Shown here in pieces: positions 53,809 to 62,854 of a DNA stretch of 64,000 nucleotides. The position numbers and the translations under genes were made by a program. The notes under the pieces were generated by a model that was given only the letters and a program-made list of their open reading frames with translations, ran no database searches and was not told where the DNA came from. Within the stretch, counting starts at the first letter, position 1, and each line of letters opens with the position of its first letter. Source of the stretch: Chara braunii (taxonomy: Eukaryota; Streptophyta; Charophyceae; Charales; Characeae). The stretch covers positions 594,724 through 658,723 of the forward strand of contig BFEA01000505.1 of assembly GCA_003427395.1 (NCBI GenBank), given 5' to 3'.

Positions 53809-54790
53809 TCAGCGGCCTCTCCTTACCATCGGTGTCCTTTTGAGAAAGCAGCCCTCCAACAGAACATGCCCAACATCCGTAGACACTATGAATGGCCTGT
53901 TGGTCTCATCCTCAAAAAATGGTACTCTCAGGATTCCTCCTCCTTCTTTAAAATTTTCCTTGAGGGTCTGTACCGCAAGCTCCTGAGGAGTATCCCTGTA
54001 AAATCGCTTCGTCTTCCTAAGGAGAGTTCGCAAAGGCTCTGCCTTCTCGACATATCCACGTATGAAAATCCTCCAGTAGCCTACAACACCTAGGAATTGG
54101 CGGACTTTGGTAGCGCTATGCAATGGAGTTGGTCAGTTCAAGAGTTTATCTAACTTTGCCGGATCCGCTCGGCGACCTCTCGAATCACATATGAACCCCA
54201 AAATCTTAATCGTCGAGACTGCCCACCGACTCTTAGTCCCGCTGACTATCATGTTAGCTTCATCTAGTTGTTCTAGAACCGTGTAGATGCCTGTTAGGTG
54301 CTGCTCTACGAATCTCTTGACACCAGGAGCAACCTCCGTCTTATCTTTTAATACAGACCCTTTTATCGGAAAGTCGTCCGGAAAGACTTCAACTTTATCA
54401 GGAATGAAGTCCTTTAGAACAACTACCCTAGCTCTCTGGAAAACCGCGACTCCATTGGTCCATCCTATGGGCACGACCATCATCTGCACTAGGCCGAGCG
54501 GCATGTGCATGACCGTGAGATGTCTATCCCTAGGATCTAGGTCTCATCATAGCCTGGACATAGATCGCAGACAGAGCAAATAGATCTGCCCGCCACTCCT
54601 TCCGCTAACAGATCAGCGTGCGGTATGGAGCCCACGTCTCGAATTGTAACTGCATTAACCTTCTGAAAGTCCTGAATCCATCGGATCTTCCCATTAGGCT
54701 TCCTTAAGAAGAACCTCCTATGCGCTATCAGATGGCTCAGCCACATGCGACGCCATCTTTTCTTTGAGAAAGGTGATTACTTCCTCCTTC
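53809..54790 (-). pseudogene. Ty3/gypsy reverse transcriptase
   Basis: FFLRKPNGKIRWIQDFQKVN leads to motif A (SVCDLCPGYDET). A TAG follows. The next frame has PIGWTNGVAVFQRA (motif B) and VFPDDFPIKGSVL, where the residue before the Asp pair is Pro instead of the usual Val or Ile. LGFICDSRGRRADP and VRQFLGVVGYWRIFI complete palm and connection. PFIVSTDVGHVLL starts RNase H. The copy is inactivated by stops. The GYWRIFI/DDFPIKG style marks a distinct Ty3 lineage. Confidence 0.9.
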
Positions 54791-55104
54791 TCTTTCTGAG
54801 CAAACTTCCACCCTGCATCATTTCATGGAGTATGCGGGATCGTGTAGACCTAGGACCAATTCTCCCTCTTTCGCGTCACTAAAAGTTATGGCCTTGTCGC
54901 AGGTCTTAAGTACTTCTAGCACGCACCTCTTCTCTTGTTCGGTCAAGTTTTCATCTTCTATATCCATCTCCGCTATCCTTTCTTCTGTCAGTCGTTGCGG
55001 CTCCTTCTTCTTCCTCTCCTTAATCTTCCTAGCGATCTCTTCCTCAGATACCTCATCTAGCGCGGGTCGCTCTCGAGCTACAGCCGCCGGCTTGACTTTC
55101 TGAG
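54791..55104 (-). pseudogene. Protease-RT linker, charged
   Basis: An open minus frame (ARERPALDEVSEEEIARKI, RLTEERIAEMDIEDENL, CDKAITFSDAKEGELV) links protease and RT. In this lineage such a segment leads into the RT fingers. Confidence 0.6.
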
Positions 55105-55842
55105 CTACTGTCTTGTGCTTCTTTGGTCGCCTCCCATAGCGGGCTGCATCCTTAAAAAAGACACAAAAATTACGCCTCCAAATTCCTCATCTTCAGCCTT
55201 AGGATATGAGTTTTCTCCCACAAGAACCCGATTGCCTAAGTCCTCAACCTCCACTATCCGTCCTTCTTCTTTTGTAAGCAACGGCCCATACTTCTTTTCA
55301 CGATAGTGCAACGAGCGACTTGCGAGCGTGACCGCCTTGCGGCCACCTGCTGCTAGGGCCGCTCTGTTCCTCGGATCTCGAGGTTCGACTGTCTCTATCA
55401 TGATCCGTCCACCATCTGGACGCTTTATAGAAAGCATCTGACTTTCGTCCGGTCGCTCTATTGTTATTACATGGACATGGCTCAACCACGTCCGCCCTAA
55501 TAGCAACTCTGTACTGCAGTCCCTGACTGCGAAAACATACATCTTCACGCGCAACCCTTTGACCTCAATGATCACCTTGTGGAAGACCCCGGAGATCTTC
55601 TGCTTCCTTCCATCGGCTGTCTCTATCTCGAACAGGTAAGACCTGTCGTGATCCAGCCCTAAATGCACAACGAGCTTCTTATCTATGATGACAGCTTCGC
55701 TGCCATTATCAATCGCCGCATGAAGGACTACCTCGTCATTGAGAATTGTCTCCACTGTTCCACTCCTTAGAATGTAAAACTTGTCAGGAGGCACGCCTGT
55801 CGTTGCGCGTTCTGCTTTAGCGCACACTCCTGATACTGCCAC
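55105..55842 (-). CDS. Ty3/gypsy aspartic protease, atypical active site
   Basis: A 245-codon frame. AAIDNGSEAVIIDKKL occupies the active-site position, with Asp-Asn-Gly where Asp-Ser/Thr-Gly is usual. LFEIETADGRKQKISGVFH is the flap region and STELLLGRTWLSHV the second Gly motif. The C-terminal half is a charged linker. The frame is offset from gag by a deletion near 55.86 kb. The + strand copy retains about 75 bp more at that point. Loss of the hydroxyl residue may mean an inactive enzyme or a lineage variant. Confidence 0.8.
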   Translation of the reverse strand: MAVSGVCAKAERATTGVPPDKFYILRSGTVETILNDEVVLHAAIDNGSEAVIIDKKLVVHLGLDHDRSYLFEIETADGRKQKISGVFHKVIIEVKGLRVKMYVFAVRDCSTELLLGRTWLSHVHVITIERPDESQMLSIKRPDGGRIMIETVEPRDPRNRAALAAGGRKAVTLASRSLHYREKKYGPLLTKEEGRIVEVEDLGNRVLVGENSYPKAEDEEFGGVIFVSFLRMQPAMGGDQRSTRQ

Positions 55843-57062
55843 GGAGGGTACCTCTGGTTTAGCGCGGGTCTCGAAGCCGCCAAGTACTCAAGTATCGTGC
55901 ACTGCATTGGTTGCCTAAGCGCACGCCTGAGAGGCTCCACTGTATCGATATCGTCCAAGGTACTCTTCATAGTAAACTTTCGGGCCCCTCGCTTGCGCGG
56001 CGAAAGTATAACTTCCTATTCTTCAATCCTCTACCCATCCTTCTCTGCCATTACGTAATCAGTGTCAGCCTTCTTAGAGGAAGACGCCCTTGTGGACTTA
56101 GTCGCCGCTACCCGTATAGGTGTCGTCGGCGCCCCATCATCAAAAGGCAAACTCAATCTCACACTCTCGCTCCTTGCCACTTCCTTACCCTTACTTGGTC
56201 GTATACACCAGGCTTCAACATTTTCCTTCATCGAAGGGAACATCGATACATCGTCGAGGTTATTTGCCCACTTGACGTACTTGCGTTCATCAAGTACGAC
56301 AAGTCCTTCATCTATTGCCCACCTGAGGCCAGGGCAGTCCCTATTCACGTGATCATCTGCCCTGCAATAGATACAAGAGTTCCTGGGAGTAGGGGGTCGC
56401 TCTCCCATGCTCCTAATAGCTGGCCCTCTTGTGGGTCTGACGTCTTGGGTAGACGGTCCCGGGGACTTGGGATAGTTCAGAGATTTTGGATATCCAGGCG
56501 ATGCAGGATATCCTCCCCAGTCATACTGGCCGCGTGGTTCTTCCCGGCGAGCTCCACCTTGCTCTGTTCTCTCGTATCCACCATGATACCCATCACGGCG
56601 ATCCCTGTCTGATTCCCATCTGCCGCGGGAGTCCTCTCTGTCCCTGGAATTGAAATTGCATGGGCTCCGTTACCCGTCTCCATATTTGGGACTGCGCGGA
56701 TACCGCTCCAACTTTCCTCCTCGACTAAAAGAGTCTACTCCCCGATACCCGTTACGTCGGCGGTCTCTATCTATGTCGTCATCTCTACGTCGCCAGGCAT
56801 CATCGTCCCTCTCCCTTGCACGGTAGTCCGCCAACAAGCGAGGGTTCCTATCCTCGATGCTCCTCCACTGGTTGGTGTTCCTACGGTCCCATCGCAACAA
56901 ATAGGGGGACCCCGACTTGTCCCGATAAGTAGTTGCTCCCGCCTTAGTCTCAATATTGGCCATCTGTCTGGCCATTCCCTTCATCATTTCTCTCATCTCT
57001 CTCACCTCGTCTATCACCGTCTCACTGTCCCTCGGTCGTTGCGGTCTGTCTCTGTCCATCAA
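55843..57062 (-). pseudogene. Ty3/gypsy gag C-terminal region with zinc knuckle
   Basis: From 57062: RDRPQRPRDSETVIDEVREM and a coiled-coil-like segment, an Arg/Asp-rich tract (about 56700-56830), then CIYCRADDHVNRDC at about 56330-56370, a perfect C-x2-C-x4-H-x4-C knuckle, and YVKWANNLDDVSMF. Stops occur after KYGDG, KDG and RIEE. The + strand copy at 6.0-7.27 kb is homologous throughout and has sense codons at two of those sites. Confidence 0.8.
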
Positions 57063-58004
57063 ATATCACCACTCTGCCCATGGCTGATCGTTAAAATCTG
57101 GACACCTATCAGTCTCGTATTCTCGATAGAGGGAAAAGTCCCGACGCTGCATTCCCGTTCAGAGTAAATCCTTGTAGTCATCGGCTTCAGCCTTCATTAC
57201 CAACTGGAGTAGCGTGGCAAAGTCTAACTTATCATGAGACATTTCTCTCAGTACTCCCTTCTGCTTCCCTTTGGGTAATCGACCGAGGAAGATCGTGCAT
57301 CTCTCGACCTCCGGCAACTTCCCTTTTGCAATAAGGGCATCAGATACCTTCTATAATCGCTTCCCGAAAGCCCGAACACTCTCGTCCTCACCCTGAGTCA
57401 ACTGCTCCAAGTCTTGGATTGAATACTTAACGTCCTCTACTTTGAAGAGCTCGTAGAGACTGGCCTTATAGGTAGCCCATCGTCTATCTTTCGGTCGGGC
57501 TTCTTTGATCTCCGGACCCAAGCTCGGGTCCACGTTAAATATGAAGTTATCTATGATTTCGTCCTCCGACCATTGACTGCGGAACGCGTGTAGCTCCCAC
57601 TTCTCAAGATACTCAGTGATACCGTATCCCTTGAAAATGGGGGGCCTGGTATCTAACTCGGAAGGCTGGTGCAAGATGGTGAACTTGTCTCTCCTCTCAT
57701 ATGGTAGGGAGAACGACTCGCATGGGCAGTGCAACCCTTTCTCTGTCTCTCCAAAGTTGCTCTCTGATATACTGGTCCCTCCAGTCATCCCTTCCTCGGT
57801 CACCTCTATCATCTCTTCGTTCATATGGGGGGAACGTCGAACAGTCGACTCTCGCCGCCGAAAACTCGGAGGTTCAGTTCGGCTCTCTATCCGCACCACC
57901 ATAGGGGCCTTGTTTGGCTCTGTGATGACCGGACAGGCCATTACCTCCAGCTCAGCGGTCTGTTGTTCCTCATCTGGATGTGGTCTCATCGTGTCAGACT
58001 CCAT
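57063..58004 (-). pseudogene. Ty3/gypsy gag N-terminal and capsid-like region
   Basis: ATG at 58004 starts MESDTMRPHPDEEQQTAEL. PPIFKGYGITEYLEKWELHA and DEIIDNFIFNVDPSLGPEI, followed by LEQLTQGEDESVRAFGKRL, match the Retrotrans_gag layout. A TAG follows at about 57351, after which the same frame continues (VERCTIFLGRLPKGKQKGVL) with two TGA codons. Gag would assemble virus-like particles around the element RNA. Confidence 0.8.
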
Positions 58005-58069
58005 ATACTTTACTCCACTCTCTGGCTTGAGCCTGTATCGGGGTCTACTGTCCTCACCCTGTGAACAGG

Positions 58070-58148
58070 CAGCTCGGACCTAATGTCAGAACCGGGAGCC
58101 CGGACTTAATGTCAGAACTTGGCAGCCCGGACCTAGTGTCAGAACCAG
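58070..58148. repeat. 27-bp minisatellite between ORF array and gag
   Basis: 'ggac(c/t)taatgtcagaac' or its variant recurs three times at 27-28-bp spacing (about 58076, 58103, 58131), each preceded by 'agc(c/t)c'. It lies in the 270-nt interval between the last array ORF and the gag ATG. Confidence 0.85.
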
Positions 58149-58273
58149 TCCTGTCGATCTCTAAATGTCAAAATCTAACTCTCGACTGCCCTCAATATCA
58201 CTATCACTCTCCCAGTCTCATCACGGATCTCGTGTGTTCCTTCTACATCTAGTACCCCAGTGTCAAGAAAAAG

Positions 58274-58504
58274 TCATCCGCCTTGACCTTCTATGCAAGC
58301 AGCACCTCTCCTGACCTCTAACACCCCTGTCTCAGGGCACCTGACTCTCCTACAAATCGCACTCTCTATCGCACGCAACTTATCACGAGTACAATCTCGC
58401 AATCGCACTCGTAAATTGATAGTTGTCCTTCTCCTCATATCGCTCAACCCTTGGCGCACTGCACCAGCTCTTGCTAACGCATACTCACTGCCTCTTGCCA
58501 TCAA
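58274..58504 (-). CDS. Array ORF M, 76 codons (function unknown)
   Basis: Starts MMARGSEYALARAGAVRQ inside the end of ORF L, overlapping it by 20 nt in another frame. It contains TTINLRVRLRDCTRDKLRAI and is strongly basic (many Arg). It is loosely similar in layout to family B (G and H): a beta-like stretch with R-V-x-L-R, a helix, then G-V-L. It is the last short ORF before gag. Confidence 0.45.
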   Translation of the reverse strand: MMARGSEYALARAGAVRQGLSDMRRRTTINLRVRLRDCTRDKLRAIESAICRRVRCPETGVLEVRRGAACIEGQGG

Positions 58505-58979
58505 ACACCTGATGCCTTAAGGCGAGTTCAACCACAGTGCCGATGTTCCTCTTCTGCGCAATCTGACTTGGAGTTGGGGGCTTAGGAAGCCCTCCAAAAA
58601 TCGTTATCTGCGTGCTCCAGTTAACGGTTTTCCCTAGCAATAGTAATCTATCTCTTTCGGTTTCTTCAATCTCTTCAGCGCGCTCCCAACATCGAGCGTA
58701 CACAAGATCTACTCCTCTCTCCGAAGGTAGGTAAATCCTCACATCATATACGTCTAAATGGATAAACCTAGCAGTCATGACATATAGACGTATCTCCTCC
58801 CATCCGCTATCCACTAACTCGTATCTCTCTACCTCATACTGAATCGCTTGTCTCCTCCCTTTCGAACTCAAAAGTTCACAGATAGTCTCTAGTTTCTCCG
58901 TGGATGGTCTGTGTCCAGCAATAAACCTCTCTCTTCTCGATTGCAATTCGCAATCAGAGATAATTCTTCCTTCACTCAT
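58485..58979 (-). CDS. Array ORF L, 164 codons (family A)
   Basis: Intact frame. It shares with ORFs D and K the pattern Y-E-V/L-x2-Y, then [YF]-[IV]-[ML] about 12-17 residues on, then D-x-Y-[DH]-V-x2-Y-[IL]-P (here YEVERYE, LYVMTARF, DVYDVRIYLPSERG). It keeps the C-terminal ITIFGGLPKPPTP segment, whose counterpart in K is ISIFDGMPRPPIP. No known domain is recognised. It is the most complete member of the family in the window. Confidence 0.6.
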   Translation of the reverse strand: MSEGRIISDCELQSRRERFIAGHRPSTEKLETICELLSSKGRRQAIQYEVERYELVDSGWEEIRLYVMTARFIHLDVYDVRIYLPSERGVDLVYARCWERAEEIEETERDRLLLLGKTVNWSTQITIFGGLPKPPTPSQIAQKRNIGTVVELALRHQVFDGKRQ

Positions 58980-59060
58980 ACCTTCATCCTATTCGTTCTT
59001 CATCGTCTTCATGGGCTTACCCCTCGTCCTGACTGCCCTGACGAAGTCTACTATCGGCTC

Positions 59061-59487
59061 TCATTCATTCTGCTCCAGTCCTCTATACGGGATCGGCGGC
59101 CTAGGCATGCCGTCAAAAATCGAAATATCGTCGCAGACCTCGACAGTTTTTTCCCAAGTCCTCTAATCTCTTTCTCTCTTCCCTCAGCTTCCACGCGGCT
59201 ATCCTCCAACACCTCGTGTAGACACAGAACTCCTCGCGCTCTCTAGGTAAATATATACCTACGTGATATATTCCGAAGTCGGGAAAGTATACGCTCATTA
59301 TATAAAACTGATTCCTATCCCGACCGTTGTTTGCCTCCTGATACTTCACCACCTCGTAGGAAAAAAATTTCCGTCGGCTAATAGTGCAAAAATCTTGAAG
59401 GACTTTCTCGTGCTCAAGTCTACTCGGTCCACTCCATGCTGAAAACTTATGTCTCCTTCGCACTAACTCTGCCTCCACTAGTGGCAT
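59061..59487 (-). pseudogene. Array ORF K (family A), frameshifted near its end
   Basis: ATG at 59487 lies 24 nt after the stop of ORF J, exactly as in the + strand copy. YEVVKYQEANN, FYIMSVYFPDFGIYHVGIYL and a Trp-containing helix follow. The open frame stops at 59113, but a 1-nt shift near 59140 restores similarity to ORF L (ISIFDGMPRPPIP) and ends at a TGA at 59061-59063. Confidence 0.6.
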
Positions 59488-59511
59488 CTCTCGTCTGTCT
59501 CCATGAACCCC

Positions 59512-60009
59512 CTAACATTCCATCGCGATTAACGCTAAAGCCAACGGGACTCTATCCGTAGAATCCTCTAAGAATTCGTAGAACGTCTCGAAGTCGTCTA
59601 TATCCCCAAAATTTTCAATATCTTCTAAAGTCTTAAGGTACTCGCTCCAGTATCGGTTGTGCGCTTTGAACATTCTGGTAACAGAGCTTTCTACTATGAT
59701 CTTTGCTAGATCTTCAACCACATCCGCCTCACTTTTTAGGAGTTTCTCAACCTCTCTAGGGGTCTCGCGCCACGCCCTACTCAAGGGCCGCTCATCGAAG
59801 GGAGACACGCACAGCAAGTAGTTAATCAGACACGCGCTTTCCTCTCCTACCCAGAGTCCGGTCACTCACGTTTTCTGCACAGCTTGTCGAGTACACTCCG
59901 CTGCTTTAATTATACTGAGTTTGTCCAGGTGGACCAATTGTATCACCACACAAGCGACTGGTCTATCCGACCTCCCTACAATGTGCATAGAATATTTTTC
60001 AAAGTTCAT
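59512..60009 (-). pseudogene. Array ORF J, 166 codons, one internal TGA
   Basis: ATG at 60009 (MNFEKYSMHIVGRSD) begins a frame homologous along its length to the + strand ORF at 5318-5832. A TGA interrupts it just before the VTGLWVGEES block, where the other copy has Arg-Glu-Thr. Both copies end in TAG at the same place, so that terminator is original. No domain recognised. Confidence 0.65.
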
Positions 60010-60036
60010 CGCCTCCTTTCATTGTCCGACGTCCCT

Positions 60037-60342
60037 TCAACATTTGTCTTTTCTTTCGACGTTACAGCCCGTCGACTCAAGTGAACCCTCCTGTTCCTCA
60101 CTACTATGATCTCTCCTCTTGACGCTCTCAAAAAAATCTAGACGCCATCTTCCGAAGAATTCTCTATTCTTTCTGAAAAGTCTTTCTAATGCCCTCGTCG
60201 CTGCTTCTATCCTACGCAGCTCACTCCTATCCTTGTTAGGCCCACAATCTTGAATCTTGATGCCAAACTCCTTAACTTGTTTAACCACTGATTTTATAAT
60301 TCGATTTTTGACTCTCTTTTTCCTCTCCTCTAGATCGTCCAT
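60037..60342 (-). CDS. Array ORF I, 101 codons
   Basis: Starts MDDLEERKKRVKNRIIKSVV. It is Lys/Arg/Glu-rich, probably helical, with a possible coiled coil in RIEAATRALERLFRKN. It lies 38 nt after ORF H and 27 nt before ORF J. No similarity to other array ORFs and no known domain. A nucleic-acid-binding role would be a guess. Confidence 0.5.
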   Translation of the reverse strand: MDDLEERKKRVKNRIIKSVVKQVKEFGIKIQDCGPNKDRSELRRIEAATRALERLFRKNREFFGRWRLDFFESVKRRDHSSEEQEGSLESTGCNVERKDKC

Positions 60343-60380
60343 CCTTTACGGTCCATCTCTTTCTAAACTCGAAATACCCA

Positions 60381-60660
60381 TCACATATTACTCTGAGCTT
60401 CCAAGGGTATCTCGTCTCGGACCATCTCTAAGCGCATTTTTCCCTTCACGTAGATGATCACCTCATACACCACCAAAATATGCATTGTCAACTCTTTTAG
60501 TGCTCCTAACCTCTGTTCCCGTATGACGTCCTCTACAAGTTCTTTGAACTCACTGCCCGACAATTCCTCTTCTACGCTCACCCTCAGAAAAATATGTAGT
60601 GTCTCGTCGTCACAAGCTAAGTGCCTAGAAACAACTCAGGCATACGGAAGTCGTCGGAGA
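60381..60660 (-). CDS. Array ORF H (family B), start uncertain
   Basis: The ATG-initiated frame is 60381-60581 (66 codons), but similarity to ORF G extends upstream through LHIFLR to a TGA near 60650, so the native start is unclear. Shared pattern with G: [LF]-L-R-x3-[DE]-E-[DE]-L, F-x4-V-x2-[FV]-I-R-E, then Y-E-V and R-x-E-[LM]. No known domain. Confidence 0.5.
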
Positions 60661-60812
60661 GAAGGCAGCCGGCTCGTCACACTCCCATGAGTACTCGGGG
60701 ATTCCTATCATTTACACTCCTCCAGGAGTCGGACCCTCTGCGATCACCAGAGCGAGTACGAAGCTCGGGGTCTATATCGATATACTGGTAGCTCGCGCTC
60801 TTTCATGACAAG

Positions 60813-61094
60813 TTAACTTGACTCATATCCTACTCTTACCGTGTCGTCAAAGGACAATTCCGCGCGTAGGTAGTCGACCGACCATACCATCACTTCGTAC
60901 GTTATCTTGGTCTGGAAAGTCACGCATGTGAGGACTCCTGGTCTGTACTCCCGAATGAATTCTCTGACTTGTAGAAAACACTCGCGCTCTGTCAGGTCCT
61001 CGTCTATGTGTGCTCTGAGTAAGACAGTCACCGTGAAACCTCCGTTCTCTAATTGTTTGCTTACATTGATCCCTGTAGCCGTCTGACCTGGCAT
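60813..61094 (-). CDS. Array ORF G, 93 codons (family B)
   Basis: Starts MPGQTATGINVSKQLENGG. FTVTVLLRAHIDEDLTEREC, REFIREYRPGVL and ITYEVMVWSVDYLRAEL align with ORF H. The predicted pattern is beta-helix-beta-beta, but no named fold can be assigned from sequence alone. Confidence 0.55.
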   Translation of the reverse strand: MPGQTATGINVSKQLENGGFTVTVLLRAHIDEDLTERECFLQVREFIREYRPGVLTCVTFQTKITYEVMVWSVDYLRAELSFDDTVRVGYESS

Positions 61095-61135
61095 GTCTCC
61101 TATTGTTGGTCCTCAGACAGATACCTTAAGTCCTC

Positions 61136-61504
61136 CTAGCCAAGGTACCTGTCCTTTACACGTCTACGACAATAGTAGATCAGATCAGCATGCCTCAGAC
61201 AATCTATCCAGCAGGTAGCGTTGATCAGGTCTTTTAACGTCTCCTTGTTTGGGGGTCCCCACCTCACGCAGATCACGTAGTACACCTCTCTAAATTGAGG
61301 CGCTAGTCCTAACCAGAGCGTGTACGACGTGTGGTTTACTGCTCTAGTCAGGCAGTCTATACTCCCGTAAGTTTGTTCCACGACAAACGTAAGAAGAACC
61401 AACCTCCAACTCTCTACCGGATCGTAGACTGAGCGCGGAGGCCTAATTACTACTCGGACGGTGTAGGGCATGTCTCCTGCAAAAATCATCAGTCGCCGTC
61501 TCAC
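61136..61504 (-). CDS. Array ORF F, 122 codons (possible family B)
   Basis: Starts MRRRLMIFAGDMPYTVRVVI. The MPYTVRVVIRP start and YTLWLGLAPQ, EVYYVICVRWG segments loosely follow the G/H layout. It contains several Cys near the end (NATCWIDCLRHADLIYYC). It lies 30 nt after ORF E and 41 nt before ORF G. Confidence 0.5.
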   Translation of the reverse strand: MRRRLMIFAGDMPYTVRVVIRPPRSVYDPVESWRLVLLTFVVEQTYGSIDCLTRAVNHTSYTLWLGLAPQFREVYYVICVRWGPPNKETLKDLINATCWIDCLRHADLIYYCRRRVKDRYLG

Positions 61505-61534
61505 TATCGACTCCGCTAAGACTTTGTACCTCCA

Positions 61535-61858
61535 TCAACCTCTGCTAACACCGGCAAGCGTCATCCCTATCTTTATATCTCGTGTTTTGTCAAACACAAG
61601 ATGCCCTATTCCCTCCAGTCGTCGGGGAATATCGAATCTTTTATCCTCTGTAATCACCGTCCACAAGAAAACTCCCTCAACCAACCAAGTACCAAAACGT
61701 CGAACCGGCACACTAGCTATCTCCTCGAAGCGTACCGGAAGAGGTACATCGTACCCCACACCCGTCTCTCTTGGCCCTATCAGTTTTCTCGCTCTATAGG
61801 AATTTGAATCACGTGTCAAAACGTATGCCAACCATACATCCACATCACTCCTCATCAC
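61535..61858 (-). CDS. Array ORF E, 107 codons
   Basis: Starts MMRSDVDVWLAYVLTRDSNS. It contains GPRETGVGYDVPLPVRFEEI and WLVEGVFLWTVITEDKRFDI. No similarity to other array members is obvious. It lies 30 nt upstream of ORF F. Function unknown. Confidence 0.5.
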   Translation of the reverse strand: MMRSDVDVWLAYVLTRDSNSYRARKLIGPRETGVGYDVPLPVRFEEIASVPVRRFGTWLVEGVFLWTVITEDKRFDIPRRLEGIGHLVFDKTRDIKIGMTLAGVSRG

Positions 61859-61999
61859 GCTATCTGCCTCATCGAAGCAAGTGTTAATGTTCCTAGTCTC
61901 TCATCCGTGTCACCAACTCTATCATCTCATGCCATTTATATCTATATAAGTTTTTCCCTATGACAAGGGGACTCGGAATTCCCGTTAACACTCTGATCC

Positions 62000-62041
62000 C
62001 TGTATCCCAACTAACTACCCTGTATCCCAACTAACTACCTT
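62000..62041. repeat. 20-bp tandem duplication inside ORF D
   Basis: The unit starts at 62001 and 62021 and the two copies are identical. Twenty bases is not a multiple of three, so it disrupts the frame. Confidence 0.9.
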
Positions 62042-62287
62042 TCCTTCATGTTGTAATCGTACCACCTCTTCTGCTACCAACCCATCAGCGGTCTTCCAAG
62101 CCTTCACACTCAACTCTCGTCTAGTACGGGTCGCAGGAATATAATTTTGCACGTCATACTCGTCCAGGCTAATGAAGTGATATGTGAGAACGTACACTCG
62201 CCAAGGATCTACGCCTCCTCCTTGGATATAATCGTATGCGACGAGCTCGTATGGGAGAACCTCTCTCCTTGTCTTCTTCGACATCAT
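62015..62287 (-). pseudogene. Array ORF D (family A), broken by a 20-bp duplication
   Basis: The frame has LPYELVAYDYIQGGG, RVYVLTYHFISLDEYDVQNY and IPATRTRREL, matching K and L. It could begin upstream, since an in-frame LDEFIGISYSPRDEAL precedes the listed Met. It stops after SWDTG because a 20-bp unit (TGTATCCCAACTAACTACCC) is doubled at about 62001-62040. In another frame past the duplication, IRVLTGIPSPLV matches the family's C-terminal segment. Confidence 0.55.
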
Positions 62288-62435
62288 CGATTTCCTCTCT
62301 CGTAGGGCCTCATCCCTCGGTGAGTAGCTGATCCCAATAAACTCATCTAAAGGACATCACATGCCTTCCTATTTATAACCCCTACCATCTTCTCTAACTC
62401 TCTCCTTCCAGCTCGCGTACATTCATAGTCTTCGG

Positions 62436-62783
62436 TCAATAATCCCCGTCCGCGTCTACCATGTCCGCGTCTCCATCCCCATCTATCTCGTGTCCCCAAG
62501 GAATAGCCTCCTGTACCTCGGCCCGGAGGAGGCGTCCCCAACCGTCCTCCAGCTGCGTCTCTCCACCTACGCGGCCCTACTCCACTGTCTCTTGGTCGTC
62601 TATCGCCAAATCTCCCCGGCCCTGGTCCTGATCCCCCCAAGGCTCTATATCGTCGAAGGCCTCCCTATCATCGGCGTACCACCCAAGGTCCTCCCTCTCT
62701 GGGTATATCCGCTGATAGTGTTCCTCAACCTCCCAGATCGAAATAATCAGGGCAGGTCGGTCCTCGGGTGCCTCATTGAGGAG
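62436..62783 (-). pseudogene. Array ORF C, acidic, with internal TAG
   Basis: After a TGA at 62784-62786 a frame of 115 sense codons runs to a TGA at 62436-62438, with one TAG at 62577-62579. It is rich in Asp and Glu (EVEEHYQRIYPEREDLGWY; DADMVDADGDY). The opposite-frame Gly/Arg-rich ORF at 62347-62640 is a shadow. No domain known. Confidence 0.4.
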
Positions 62784-62854
62784 TCAGCATATGCCCTCCA
62801 GATAATTTGCAGGTCTCTGGTCTCTCTCTCTAGGGCTAACCAGAACTTTGGAGG

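Noticed and set aside
55911-56612. 233-codon + strand ORF opposite gag
   Set aside because: It is an antisense shadow of the Ty3 gag zinc-knuckle region, where the minus strand has recognisable motifs.
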